This document shows positions 34,432 through 42,150 of a stretch of 64,000 bases of DNA, piece by piece. The notes under the pieces are model-generated. The model did no database searches. It was not told where the DNA came from and saw only the letters and a program-made list of their open reading frames with translations. This stretch comes from SG8-4 sp964598225. GTDB taxonomy: Bacteria; Planctomycetota; Phycisphaerae; Sedimentisphaerales; Anaerobacaceae. Position 1 is the stretch's first letter. The number at the start of each line of letters is the position of its first letter. The stretch covers positions 1-64,000 of the forward strand of contig CAZRBG010000006.1 of the NCBI GenBank assembly GCA_964598225.1, read 5' to 3'. The translations under genes were made by a program, and so were the position numbers.

Positions 34432-35619
34432 TCAATTTTTCGATACCCCGCGAGTTGGATTGCGTCTATAAAGAAGCACCATCGTCCCGAACTTTGTCTT
34501 ATGGTGAATCGGCTTGTTCAACTCAAGTACCGTCTGCCGACCGGCGCCCCCGTGCTCAACCGTTGCGACAATTGCCGGATGCAAAAGGGTTTCGGACTTG
34601 TTTATCCAGTCGGTTTTAATAATAGCCCCCTCGATTATGTCTTCAATCTTGAACGAGTATCCTTTTACTGCAAGTGGATAAGATTTGCCGAGGTCGGCCT
34701 TTCGGATTCGTTTCTTTCCCTTGCGAGAGTATAGAAGCCACCGTCCTGATTCCGGCGCGGAGATAATAATTTGGGTTGCCGGATCGCCTTTCAGATCGCA
34801 CTCGGTGAACTTCATACGCATCGGAATCTTCGCCCTCTTGTGCGGCGATGTGGGAAACTTCGCCCAGATCCATTGTTCGAGAGTTTGCTTTCCGTCGTCG
34901 GCGATTATTTTCAAAGCCGGATTTACCGGTTTGCCCGACACGCTTACTACTTTGTCTGTCTCCAGGTCTATCGAGTAGTGAGGTACGTATTCGCCGATTT
35001 TAAGCGTATACCGTGATGCCGGGAGTTTTACCGTTCGGCCCGGTCCGGCCGCCACTTCTACCGGCGCATGTCCTGCCTCAGGCCAGACCGTCAGGATACC
35101 GACAGTCTTACTATCCTCAAGCTCTCGCACTAACTTCTCGGCCGTTTTCGCTTTCTGCAGGCTAACTATCGCTATGTTTCCGACGGGTGACGATACCGAT
35201 TGCTTCGACGGGTTAGCCGAACTGAGCCACAGTTGCCGTTCGAGATTATTTCCTTCGACGGCTAATTTGGCGATTGTGCCGCCGCCGGGATGTTTGACGG
35301 CTGTAGTTTGCCAGCCGAGGTTGGGCAGATATTGCTCGACTTCGATCTTAATCGGCGTGCCCGGTACAGACAGGACACTGTCGAACTTATGCACTTTGTC
35401 CTCATCGGCAACACTTAGCGGCAAGCGCAGCGGTTCTCCGTCCATTCCCATCTTGACCACGAGTTCCCACGGCCCTCCCAGAAATGAATGGTGTCCCCCT
35501 CGGGCCATCGCCTGTGCCGTACCGTAGCAAAAAGAACTTGTCAACGTTGCTGCGACGGCAATCGCCGCGAAAAGCAGCACAATTCCCATCGATATCTTAT
35601 TTTTGGGAAGCTCTTTCAC
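34432..35619 (-). CDS. ResB-like periplasmic protein with N-terminal membrane anchor
   Basis: About 395 residues. One transmembrane helix (ISMGIVLLFAAIAVAATL, about residues 10-30) then a large extracytoplasmic region of beta character. Pieces such as YTLKIGEYVPHYSID and SGKPVNPALKI recall the periplasmic sandwich of ResB/Ccs1-type cytochrome c biogenesis proteins, but the other transmembrane helices of ResB are missing and no CxxCH is present. The start GTG at 35619 is favoured by GAGGTTGAGC six bases upstream. It sits 15 bp from the NapC-type gene, so it could help load haem on, or bind to, its neighbours. Function is inference. Confidence 0.55.
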   Translation of the reverse strand: MKELPKNKISMGIVLLFAAIAVAATLTSSFCYGTAQAMARGGHHSFLGGPWELVVKMGMDGEPLRLPLSVADEDKVHKFDSVLSVPGTPIKIEVEQYLPNLGWQTTAVKHPGGGTIAKLAVEGNNLERQLWLSSANPSKQSVSSPVGNIAIVSLQKAKTAEKLVRELEDSKTVGILTVWPEAGHAPVEVAAGPGRTVKLPASRYTLKIGEYVPHYSIDLETDKVVSVSGKPVNPALKIIADDGKQTLEQWIWAKFPTSPHKRAKIPMRMKFTECDLKGDPATQIIISAPESGRWLLYSRKGKKRIRKADLGKSYPLAVKGYSFKIEDIIEGAIIKTDWINKSETLLHPAIVATVEHGGAGRQTVLELNKPIHHKTKFGTMVLLYRRNPTRGVSKN

Positions 35620-35634
35620 GCTCAACCTCTATCT

Positions 35635-37062
35635 TTATTGCCTGCCGACGACCAGTTCGTTCGCTCTGAGCAGCATTGCTTCTGTATACTTGAAGTTGTG
35701 GACTCCCCAGCTTCCGTCATCAGCCACGGATTCCAGAATAGCTCTGGCCTGGCTTACCCTTTCGAGTTTTTCCTGTTTCGATTGCGGATTCGTGTCAACC
35801 TGTGCGCGTTCTTCGAGTCTGTCTGTTCTGTCGGTCACCTGCTCGTATAAACCTTTGATCTTTTCCTGCCAGAAGGGTATATACCGATCACCGGTCCCCG
35901 CTTCATGGCACTTATCACAGGCTTCGGGCACAGCCTTGGCGACCTCCCCGAAGCTGCCCAGCACCCCCTTGCTCTTTCGCACGCGCTCGATGTGACAGCC
36001 CCCACATTCGACGTGCGTGAGAAACATCGGGCTCAGAACGTTATTGGGATCCCCGGCGGCCTCCAGGTGAACGTCGCCGGTGTAAATGCTTTGCTGGACC
36101 TGATGAGTATTGCTGTGGCAGTCCTGACAATCCATCATGGCAGCGAGCGAGGTCACTTCGGCCGGTTCGTGGACTACCTTGCCGTGGCATGCGAAGCACT
36201 CGACCTTGATTTCATGGGTCTTGTGCTCGCGGCCCGTATATTCCTCGAGTTTCTCGACGCTGGTATGCACTTCGTGCAGTTTCACACTGTTAGGCTCTCG
36301 CTCGATTGTGTAGTCATGGCAGTTGAGACAGACGGTGGCTGAGACATCCGAATCTTTTTCGATCTCTTTCTTGTGACAGGAATCGTCGCAGCTTGCCTGA
36401 TAGGAAACAAACTCGGCATGATTTATCTCGACGAAGCCGCGTTTGATAACCTTATCCGGCACTTCGTGGCAGCTCCGGCATTCGGTCTGCACGATTCTGC
36501 TGTCGTTGGTGGGGTTTTTAAGGAAATGGCAGGTGAAGCAGACTTCCTGGTTTACGCTGAAGTGCTCTTCTCCGGCGACATAGCTGTGGCAGACGCGGCA
36601 GGAGATTTTTATGCCGTCTACAGTGTTATCCACGTGGACCGGGTGAGTAAACTTCATGCCGCTGTAGACAAGGTCTTCTGTCTCGAATTCCTCGCTGCTG
36701 TGGCACTCCGACCTCATGCAGGAAGCGTCGTTAACCACGGCGTTGGGCTTGGTGCCGACCCGTCCGGTGACGCAGGCCACGAGCTGGGCAAGCCCGTTTA
36801 TCTTGCCTTTGGCGTATCCCTTGAATCCGGGCTTCAAGTGGCAGTCAAGACAATTGACGTTCGAATGACTGGAATTCTCCCAGCTTTCGTAATAGGGTTC
36901 CATGATATGGCAGGAGTTGCAGAAACCGGGCTGGCCCGTGATAACAATAGCTCCGCCGCTCAAGAACATCACAATAACCACCAGCAGCAGTATCTTTACA
37001 GGCCACCTCATCTGCCTGAAGACATTCAGCGTCGAATGAAATATTTTCCCAATCTTTTTCAC
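35635..37062 (-). CDS. NapC/NirT-type membrane-anchored dodecahaem cytochrome, probable quinol oxidase
   Basis: A 475-residue protein. One N-terminal transmembrane helix (ILLLVVIVMFLSGGAIVI, about 23-42) is followed by the NapC/NirT signature GFCNSCHIMEPYYESW and NCLDCHLKPG. In total ten CxxCH plus CMRSECH (Cx4CH) and CDDSCH (Cx3CH), so twelve candidate haems. Typical NapC proteins have four, so this is an extended form, like the larger quinol-linked cytochromes of metal-reducing bacteria. Likely role: take electrons from menaquinol and pass them to the periplasmic cytochromes. It is the first gene of the cluster, ~180 bp after a perfect sigma-54 promoter. The frame opens with GTG; a weak GG-type site precedes it. 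A helical tail (about 420-475) has unknown purpose. Confidence 0.88.
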   Translation of the reverse strand: MKKIGKIFHSTLNVFRQMRWPVKILLLVVIVMFLSGGAIVITGQPGFCNSCHIMEPYYESWENSSHSNVNCLDCHLKPGFKGYAKGKINGLAQLVACVTGRVGTKPNAVVNDASCMRSECHSSEEFETEDLVYSGMKFTHPVHVDNTVDGIKISCRVCHSYVAGEEHFSVNQEVCFTCHFLKNPTNDSRIVQTECRSCHEVPDKVIKRGFVEINHAEFVSYQASCDDSCHKKEIEKDSDVSATVCLNCHDYTIEREPNSVKLHEVHTSVEKLEEYTGREHKTHEIKVECFACHGKVVHEPAEVTSLAAMMDCQDCHSNTHQVQQSIYTGDVHLEAAGDPNNVLSPMFLTHVECGGCHIERVRKSKGVLGSFGEVAKAVPEACDKCHEAGTGDRYIPFWQEKIKGLYEQVTDRTDRLEERAQVDTNPQSKQEKLERVSQARAILESVADDGSWGVHNFKYTEAMLLRANELVVGRQ

Positions 37063-37241
37063 TATGCCTATTCTCGAGATAATAAAGCATTACGTCCATT
37101 ACGTCCGATTGTTTTGCCGATCGTCTTTTTTTCAAATTCCGCTGTCATGTTTGAAAGACTACAATCCAAACGGAAGCACCATTTGTTGTGTACCCGAATC
37201 GGTACGGACATAAGACTTGCCATGCCCCTCCTTAAGCTCCC

Positions 37242-37257
37242 TGCAACTGGCGTGCCA
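37242..37257 (-). promoter_or_regulatory. Sigma-54 (-24/-12) promoter of the minus-strand cytochrome cluster
   Basis: The minus strand reads TGGCACGCCAGTTGCA, an exact match to TGGCACG-N4-TTGCW with GG and GC 10 bp apart. The expected start near 37231 gives a leader of about 170 nt before the NapC-type gene. ATTCTCAC (37383-37390) and GTGAGAAT (37424-37431) form inverted half-sites 130-175 bp upstream, where an enhancer-binding activator could sit. Confidence 0.85.
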
Positions 37258-37518
37258 AAATCCAACCCCAGAACTTAAAAACGCTCATATCAGCCATGGC
37301 AGCAGCTATAATAGCATTATTCTTAAAAGAAAACAAGAGATTAGAATACTTAAAATCTCGCCCGACTAAATAGCCAGAAAACATTCTCACGCCTGAGAGA
37401 TGCCCAAATATCAATTCTTATATGTGAGAATAGATGCGACATGGACAGTGGGCGGCAAGGGATTGTATTAGGCATGGTAAAGCTCTGGCATACCATCAAA
37501 CGTTTAGGCCCTTCAAAA

Positions 37519-37572
37519 TTAACACAATCTTAACATATTCTTCATCCTGTGTTCACACAACCTCAGTACATT
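37519..37572 (+). promoter_or_regulatory. Pho box and promoter of the Na/Pi symporter gene
   Basis: Direct repeats TTAACA (37519), TTAACA (37530), TTCATC (37541) and TTCACA (37552), each 11 bp from the next. The -10 candidate TACATT starts at 37567, 15 bp after the start of the last repeat. There is no -35 hexamer; the repeats occupy that place, as expected for PhoB/PhoP-type activation. Confidence 0.85.
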
Positions 37573-37609
37573 AGTGCGCTATTAATCGTACGGACCGGCA
37601 GGAAAAAAC

Positions 37610-38731
37610 ATGAACAAGACAGCCGAAACACTAACCAGAGCGGCCCTGGCAATAGGCCTGCTATATACTTTTCTTGTCAGCATAGGATTGATGGGGGCCG
37701 CGTTTAAGGGCTTCGGCACAGGTTTTGCGCAAACTCTGATTGAGACCACGTCCAATCCATTCATCGGTCTTTTCGTAGGGATTTTCGCAACGAGCGTCGT
37801 TCAGAGTTCTTCAACGACCACCTCGATAGTGGTCGGAATGGTGGCCTCGAACGTACTGACGATCACAAATGCTGTTCCTATCGTAATGGCTGCAAACATA
37901 GGAACCACCGTTACAAATACCGTTGTATCTCTGGGACATGTCAGCCGCCGAGAAGAGTTCCGCCGGGCTATCGCCGCCGCGACCGTGCACGATTTCTTCA
38001 ACCTCATTTGCGTTGCGGTTCTGTTTCCGATCGAACTGGCTACAGGTTATCTTGAAAAGACCGCTACCTATCTGGCAACAAAATTTGAAGGCGCCGGCGG
38101 CATAACACTGGTTAATCCAATCAAGAAGGCTACCGAGCCGGCCGTCCATCTCCTCGGCGATCTGGCCAGGGCCGTTGTGAGCAATCCGCTGGCGGGTTTC
38201 GTCATCATGCTCATACTGTCAATGATAATCCTGTTCTTCTCTCTCTATTTTATCGTTAAGGTAATGAAATCACTGGTGATATCGAGAGCGGAAATAGTTC
38301 TGGACAACATCATAAATAAAAGACCCCTCGTTGCCCTGTTCGCAGGATTGGGCTTCACGATCTTCGTTCAAAGCAGCTCGATCACCACTTCTTTGCTTGT
38401 ACCGCTCGTTGCGGCCGGTGTCCTCAGCCTCGAAGGCGCATTTCCCATGACTATCGGCGCCAATATCGGGACGACATCGACGGCAATAATGGCTTCTTTC
38501 GCAACCGGCAACATACATGGTGTGACTATTGCATTTGCACACTTTCTATTCAATGTGACGGGGACCGTTTGCATATATCCCATCAGACTCGCAAGGGCAA
38601 TCCCGATCCACCTCGCCAGGGCGTTCGGTGACTTGGCGACGGAGAAGAGAAGGTACGCTTTTTTCTACGTGCTGGGTGTATTCTTTGGACTGCCCGGCCT
38701 GCTCATATTAATATCGAGGTTACTTAAGTAA
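37610..38731 (+). CDS. Sodium/phosphate symporter (PNaS, NptA/SLC34 family)
   Basis: A 373-residue inner-membrane protein with about eight helices and an internal duplication. The family repeats are clear: ATSVVQSSSTTTSIVVGMVAS (about 65-85) and FTIFVQSSSITTSLLVPLVAAG (about 252-273), each a QSSS motif, and AANIGTTVTNTVVS and GANIGTTSTAIMAS follow. It imports phosphate with sodium. A Pho box lies upstream and a PhoU-like gene 11 bp downstream, a pairing often seen for regulated symporters. The C-terminal PhoU domain of some family members is absent and probably encoded by that next gene. Confidence 0.92.
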   Translation: MNKTAETLTRAALAIGLLYTFLVSIGLMGAAFKGFGTGFAQTLIETTSNPFIGLFVGIFATSVVQSSSTTTSIVVGMVASNVLTITNAVPIVMAANIGTTVTNTVVSLGHVSRREEFRRAIAAATVHDFFNLICVAVLFPIELATGYLEKTATYLATKFEGAGGITLVNPIKKATEPAVHLLGDLARAVVSNPLAGFVIMLILSMIILFFSLYFIVKVMKSLVISRAEIVLDNIINKRPLVALFAGLGFTIFVQSSSITTSLLVPLVAAGVLSLEGAFPMTIGANIGTTSTAIMASFATGNIHGVTIAFAHFLFNVTGTVCIYPIRLARAIPIHLARAFGDLATEKRRYAFFYVLGVFFGLPGLLILISRLLK

Positions 38732-38742
38732 GGAAAATCAAA

Positions 38743-39429
38743 ATGTTCAAGAATCTATTGAGCTTCTGGAAGGGCAAGGATTTTCTTTCCGAAGTTTTCG
38801 ATGAGTTCCAAAATATGCTGGACGATTCGGAAGAAATGTTCAGAAAGGTTTGCAGCCGTCTTCTGGACAACCGGGACGAGCCGGACCTGAAGCAGAAGAT
38901 CTACGACATCGATAAGCAGGTTAATCTCATGCAAAAGAAAATCCGCAAGAGAATCGTCGAGCACCTGTCTCTCCAGCCAACGGTAGATGTAACGGCCTGT
39001 TTGCTTTTGATGAGTGTGGTTAAAGACGCCGAAAGACTCGGCGATTACTGCAAGAATCTCTACCAGGTATCGGAATTTCTGCGGAAACCCGTGGACAGAA
39101 CGCTGTTCGATAGTTATTTCGACAACCTTGACAAAGACATACTGGCTCTATTCGGAAGAACTAAAGACGCGTTCATCGGTGCAGATGAGGCGAAAGCCAA
39201 ATCAACATGGGATTATCACATTAGGATAAATAAGAACTGCGACAAGATTGTAGAGAAACTCGCAAACAGCGAGCTTAGTGTCAATGAGGCCGTTTGCTTT
39301 GCGCTTATCGCAAGACATTTCAAACGCATCGTCTCACATTTGGTTAATATCGCTACGTCAGTGGTCCTGCCCCTGAGTGATCTGGATTACTATGATGAGA
39401 GGATAAGCGGGAAAGATTCCGCAAAATAG
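38743..39429 (+). CDS. PhoU-domain protein paired with the Na/Pi symporter
   Basis: A 228-residue all-helical protein. Motifs: MSVVKDAERLGDYCKNLY in the first half and RHFKRIVSHLVNIATSVV in the second, matching the twin metal-binding (E/D-R-x-G-D-x-x-x-N) repeats of PhoU; the second is degenerate. It lies 11 bp after the symporter gene with GGAAAATC upstream of its ATG. It probably adjusts symporter activity to phosphate status; the second PhoU at 47989 belongs to the Pst system. Confidence 0.8.
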   Translation: MFKNLLSFWKGKDFLSEVFDEFQNMLDDSEEMFRKVCSRLLDNRDEPDLKQKIYDIDKQVNLMQKKIRKRIVEHLSLQPTVDVTACLLLMSVVKDAERLGDYCKNLYQVSEFLRKPVDRTLFDSYFDNLDKDILALFGRTKDAFIGADEAKAKSTWDYHIRINKNCDKIVEKLANSELSVNEAVCFALIARHFKRIVSHLVNIATSVVLPLSDLDYYDERISGKDSAK

Positions 39430-39489
39430 TGATGCGCACTATCGACGTTCCGGGATTCGCCAAGTATCACTTTTTGAAAGAGTTTAGTT

Positions 39490-40173
39490 ATGGGCAAAGC
39501 TACGATACTCGTTGTGGACGACGAAGAGGACATACGTGAGCTGGTGGAACTGAATCTGACCCGCGAAGGCTTTGCAGTTCTGGATTGCGAGACCGGAGAA
39601 AGTGCGATTAGTACGGCTCGCCACAAACAGCCGGACCTGATCGTCCTGGATTTGATGCTTCCGGGTATCGATGGACTCGAGGTATGTAAGACTCTCAAGG
39701 CCGACGCCAAGACTAAACACATTCCCGTCGTAATGCTTACCGCCAAAGGCGAAGAATCCGATATAGTCACAGGTCTGGAGATAGGCGCCGACGATTACGT
39801 CACCAAACCGTTCAGCGGAAGAATTCTCGTAGCACGGGTGCGCCGTCTCCTGAGAAGGATTGCCGAGCGGACCAATGAAAAAGGGCCTGTCAAAATACAT
39901 GAACTTGTCATCGATCCCGCTCGTCGTGAAGTCCTGGCCAAAGGAAAGCGGGTAGATCTTACTGTGACCGAGTTCAACATTCTTCATACACTCGCCAGAC
40001 GCCCCGGGCTGGTCTTCACTCGATACCAGATCGTCGATGCTCTTCACGGCGGCGATTACATAGTCACCGAAAGGGCCGTCGACGTACAGATGGTCTCTCT
40101 TCGTAAGAAACTCGGACCGTGCGGCACATACATAGAGACAGTGCGCGGCGTCGGTTATAGATTCAAAGAGTAA
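39490..40173 (+). CDS. phoB: PhoB-type response regulator
   Basis: A 227-residue OmpR/PhoB-family regulator. Receiver domain 1-120: DD at 10-11, phosphoacceptor D54 (LIVLDLMLPG), the T/S (VVMLTAKGEE) and K (DYVTKPFSG). C-terminal winged helix about 130-225, ending with the usual VRGVGYRFKE. Context (PhoR downstream 3 bp, Pst and symporter genes around, Pho boxes) supports PhoB/PhoP as the regulator that binds the 11-bp repeats. Confidence 0.9.
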   Translation: MGKATILVVDDEEDIRELVELNLTREGFAVLDCETGESAISTARHKQPDLIVLDLMLPGIDGLEVCKTLKADAKTKHIPVVMLTAKGEESDIVTGLEIGADDYVTKPFSGRILVARVRRLLRRIAERTNEKGPVKIHELVIDPARREVLAKGKRVDLTVTEFNILHTLARRPGLVFTRYQIVDALHGGDYIVTERAVDVQMVSLRKKLGPCGTYIETVRGVGYRFKE

Positions 40174-40176
40174 GAA

Positions 40177-41970
40177 ATGTTCAGGCGTCGATTAATCTGG
40201 CAGCTCTATCCATCTTTTCTTGCCGTTACACTTCTGGCCCTGGTGGCGGTTACCTGGTACTGTTCGGACGCCTTCCGGAGTTTTTATTACGAGCAGACTC
40301 GCGGCGAATTGCGGTCTTTAGTCTATTTCGTCGCAGAGCAGGTATCGGCCAAATATGATTTGTCTCAGGCGGAGAAGCTCGATGATCTGTGCAAACGTCT
40401 GGGCCGGGCAAGCGATGGCAGAACACGGGTCACAATAATTTTGCCTTCCGGCAGGGTCGTGGCTGACTCGGACGAAGACCCCTCAGTTATGAACAACCAC
40501 TCCGACCGCCCGGAATTCATCGAAGCTCTTAACAGGGGCTACGGGTGGGAGGTGAGACAGAGTCCAACACTCGGGATCAGAATGATGTACGTGGCCGTTC
40601 CCATTCAAGAACAGGACAGGACCGTTGCGATAGTAAGAACGGCCATTCCCGTAACGGCTATAGACCACGCACTGACCAATATGTACACGAAGATGATCTG
40701 GGGCGGTCTTGCCGTGGCTCTATGCGCCGCGGCCCTGAGTTTTGCCATTTCCCGTCGCATAAGCAGGTCGGTGGTAAACATGCAGCAAATAGCGCAGCGT
40801 TTTGCAGAAGGTCAGCTCGACCTGCGCGTTCCGATACCGGGCCCGTCGGAACTCGCTTCATTGGCCGATACTCTCAATGAAATGGCCAGACAGCTATATG
40901 AAAAGATATCCACTATAACAAGCCAGCGCAATGAATTGGAAGCCGTGCTCTCAAGCATGGTCGAAGGTGTCGTGGCGGTAAACCATGAGGGGCGGATTAT
41001 GAGCATAAATCGAGCCGCCGCAAATCTGCTGAGCGTTGATCCGGCGCAGGTTCAGGGCCGCAATATCGACCAGGTGGTGCGCGAGGTAGATATTCAGCAA
41101 TTTGTACGCAAGACTCTCGAAGGAACTGAACCGGTCGAAGCGGAAGTTTCTCTACAAGCCGAAGGGGAAAGATTCTTTCAGCTTCACGGCGCGAGCCTTC
41201 CGGACGCCAAGAACGGAAAAGCAGGTGCGGTTATCGTCATCCACGATATTACTCGAATGCGCCGGCTCGAAAACGTGCGGCGAGATTTCGTAGCAAACGT
41301 CTCGCATGAACTCAAGACTCCCATAACTTCTATACAGGGCTTCGTCGAGGCTCTATCCGAGGGAGAGATTGACGATCCTGTACGAACAAAGCGGTATCTC
41401 GGCATAATTGCCAGGCACTCGGACAGATTGAATTCCATCATCGAAGATTTGTTGAGTCTTTCGCGACTGGAGGAAGATCAGGGGCAAAGGAGGATTCAGT
41501 TCGAGAATACCTCACTTAAACCTCTGTTGGCTGCCGCTATCGATCTGCTCAGTTCAAGGGCAGAGCGGCACGAGGTCCAGGTCGAGCTGATCTGCGAAGA
41601 CGATATTGAAGCGAAGGTAAATCCGGATCTCATAGAGCAGGCTGTTTTCAACCTGCTTGATAACGCCATCAAGTACAGTCAGGTGAAAGGCAAAGTCACA
41701 GTTTCGGTCGAAAGCCGGGATGCGGAAGTTGTGATCTCCGTACAAGACCGGGGCTGCGGCATAGCCAGCGAGCATCTGCCGCGTCTCTTCGAGCGTTTCT
41801 ACGTCGTGGACAAGGGGCGCAGCCGTAAGCTCGGCGGCACGGGTTTAGGCCTGGCAATAGTCAAGCACATCACCCAGGTCCATGGCGGCTCGGTTACTGT
41901 TGAGAGTTCTCCCGGAAAAGGCAGCACTTTCGCCATACACTTGCCAAGAGCATCCTCCCGCAAAACATGA
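40177..41970 (+). CDS. phoR: PhoR-type sensor histidine kinase
   Basis: A 597-residue membrane kinase. Two transmembrane helices (about 10-30 and 170-190) flank an extracytoplasmic sensor of ~140 residues with VTIILPSGRVVADSDEDP. Then HAMP (about 190-245), a PAS domain (AVLSSMVEGVVAVNHEGRIMSIN), HisKA with H in VSHELKTPITSIQG and a HATPase domain (NLLDNAIKYS, DRGCGIA, GGTGLGLAIVKHI). It starts 3 bp after phoB stops. The large sensor is more like Gram-positive PhoR than E. coli PhoR, which has almost none. Confidence 0.9.
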   Translation: MFRRRLIWQLYPSFLAVTLLALVAVTWYCSDAFRSFYYEQTRGELRSLVYFVAEQVSAKYDLSQAEKLDDLCKRLGRASDGRTRVTIILPSGRVVADSDEDPSVMNNHSDRPEFIEALNRGYGWEVRQSPTLGIRMMYVAVPIQEQDRTVAIVRTAIPVTAIDHALTNMYTKMIWGGLAVALCAAALSFAISRRISRSVVNMQQIAQRFAEGQLDLRVPIPGPSELASLADTLNEMARQLYEKISTITSQRNELEAVLSSMVEGVVAVNHEGRIMSINRAAANLLSVDPAQVQGRNIDQVVREVDIQQFVRKTLEGTEPVEAEVSLQAEGERFFQLHGASLPDAKNGKAGAVIVIHDITRMRRLENVRRDFVANVSHELKTPITSIQGFVEALSEGEIDDPVRTKRYLGIIARHSDRLNSIIEDLLSLSRLEEDQGQRRIQFENTSLKPLLAAAIDLLSSRAERHEVQVELICEDDIEAKVNPDLIEQAVFNLLDNAIKYSQVKGKVTVSVESRDAEVVISVQDRGCGIASEHLPRLFERFYVVDKGRSRKLGGTGLGLAIVKHITQVHGGSVTVESSPGKGSTFAIHLPRASSRKT

Positions 41971-42028
41971 TAAATGGCCTTCAGGTGCAATTACTTTAAC
42001 CAACCGCGAATACTGAAATAATGCAAAT

Positions 42029-42071
42029 TTAATTTTTTGCTAACATTTCCCTAATATAAGAGAAATACTAT
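42029..42071 (+). promoter_or_regulatory. Pho box and promoter of the porin gene
   Basis: TTAATT (42029), CTAACA (42040), CTAATA (42051), 11 bp apart, with a weak fourth copy ATAATG at 42018. The -10 candidate TACTAT starts at 42066, 15 bp after the last repeat begins. Confidence 0.8.
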
Positions 42072-42150
42072 ATCGGCAAAATCGGATGTCGCACCACTCA
42101 AGGTGTTCTTGGGCGGGGCGCTCCTCAAAAACTCACCCGGAGACAAAAAC

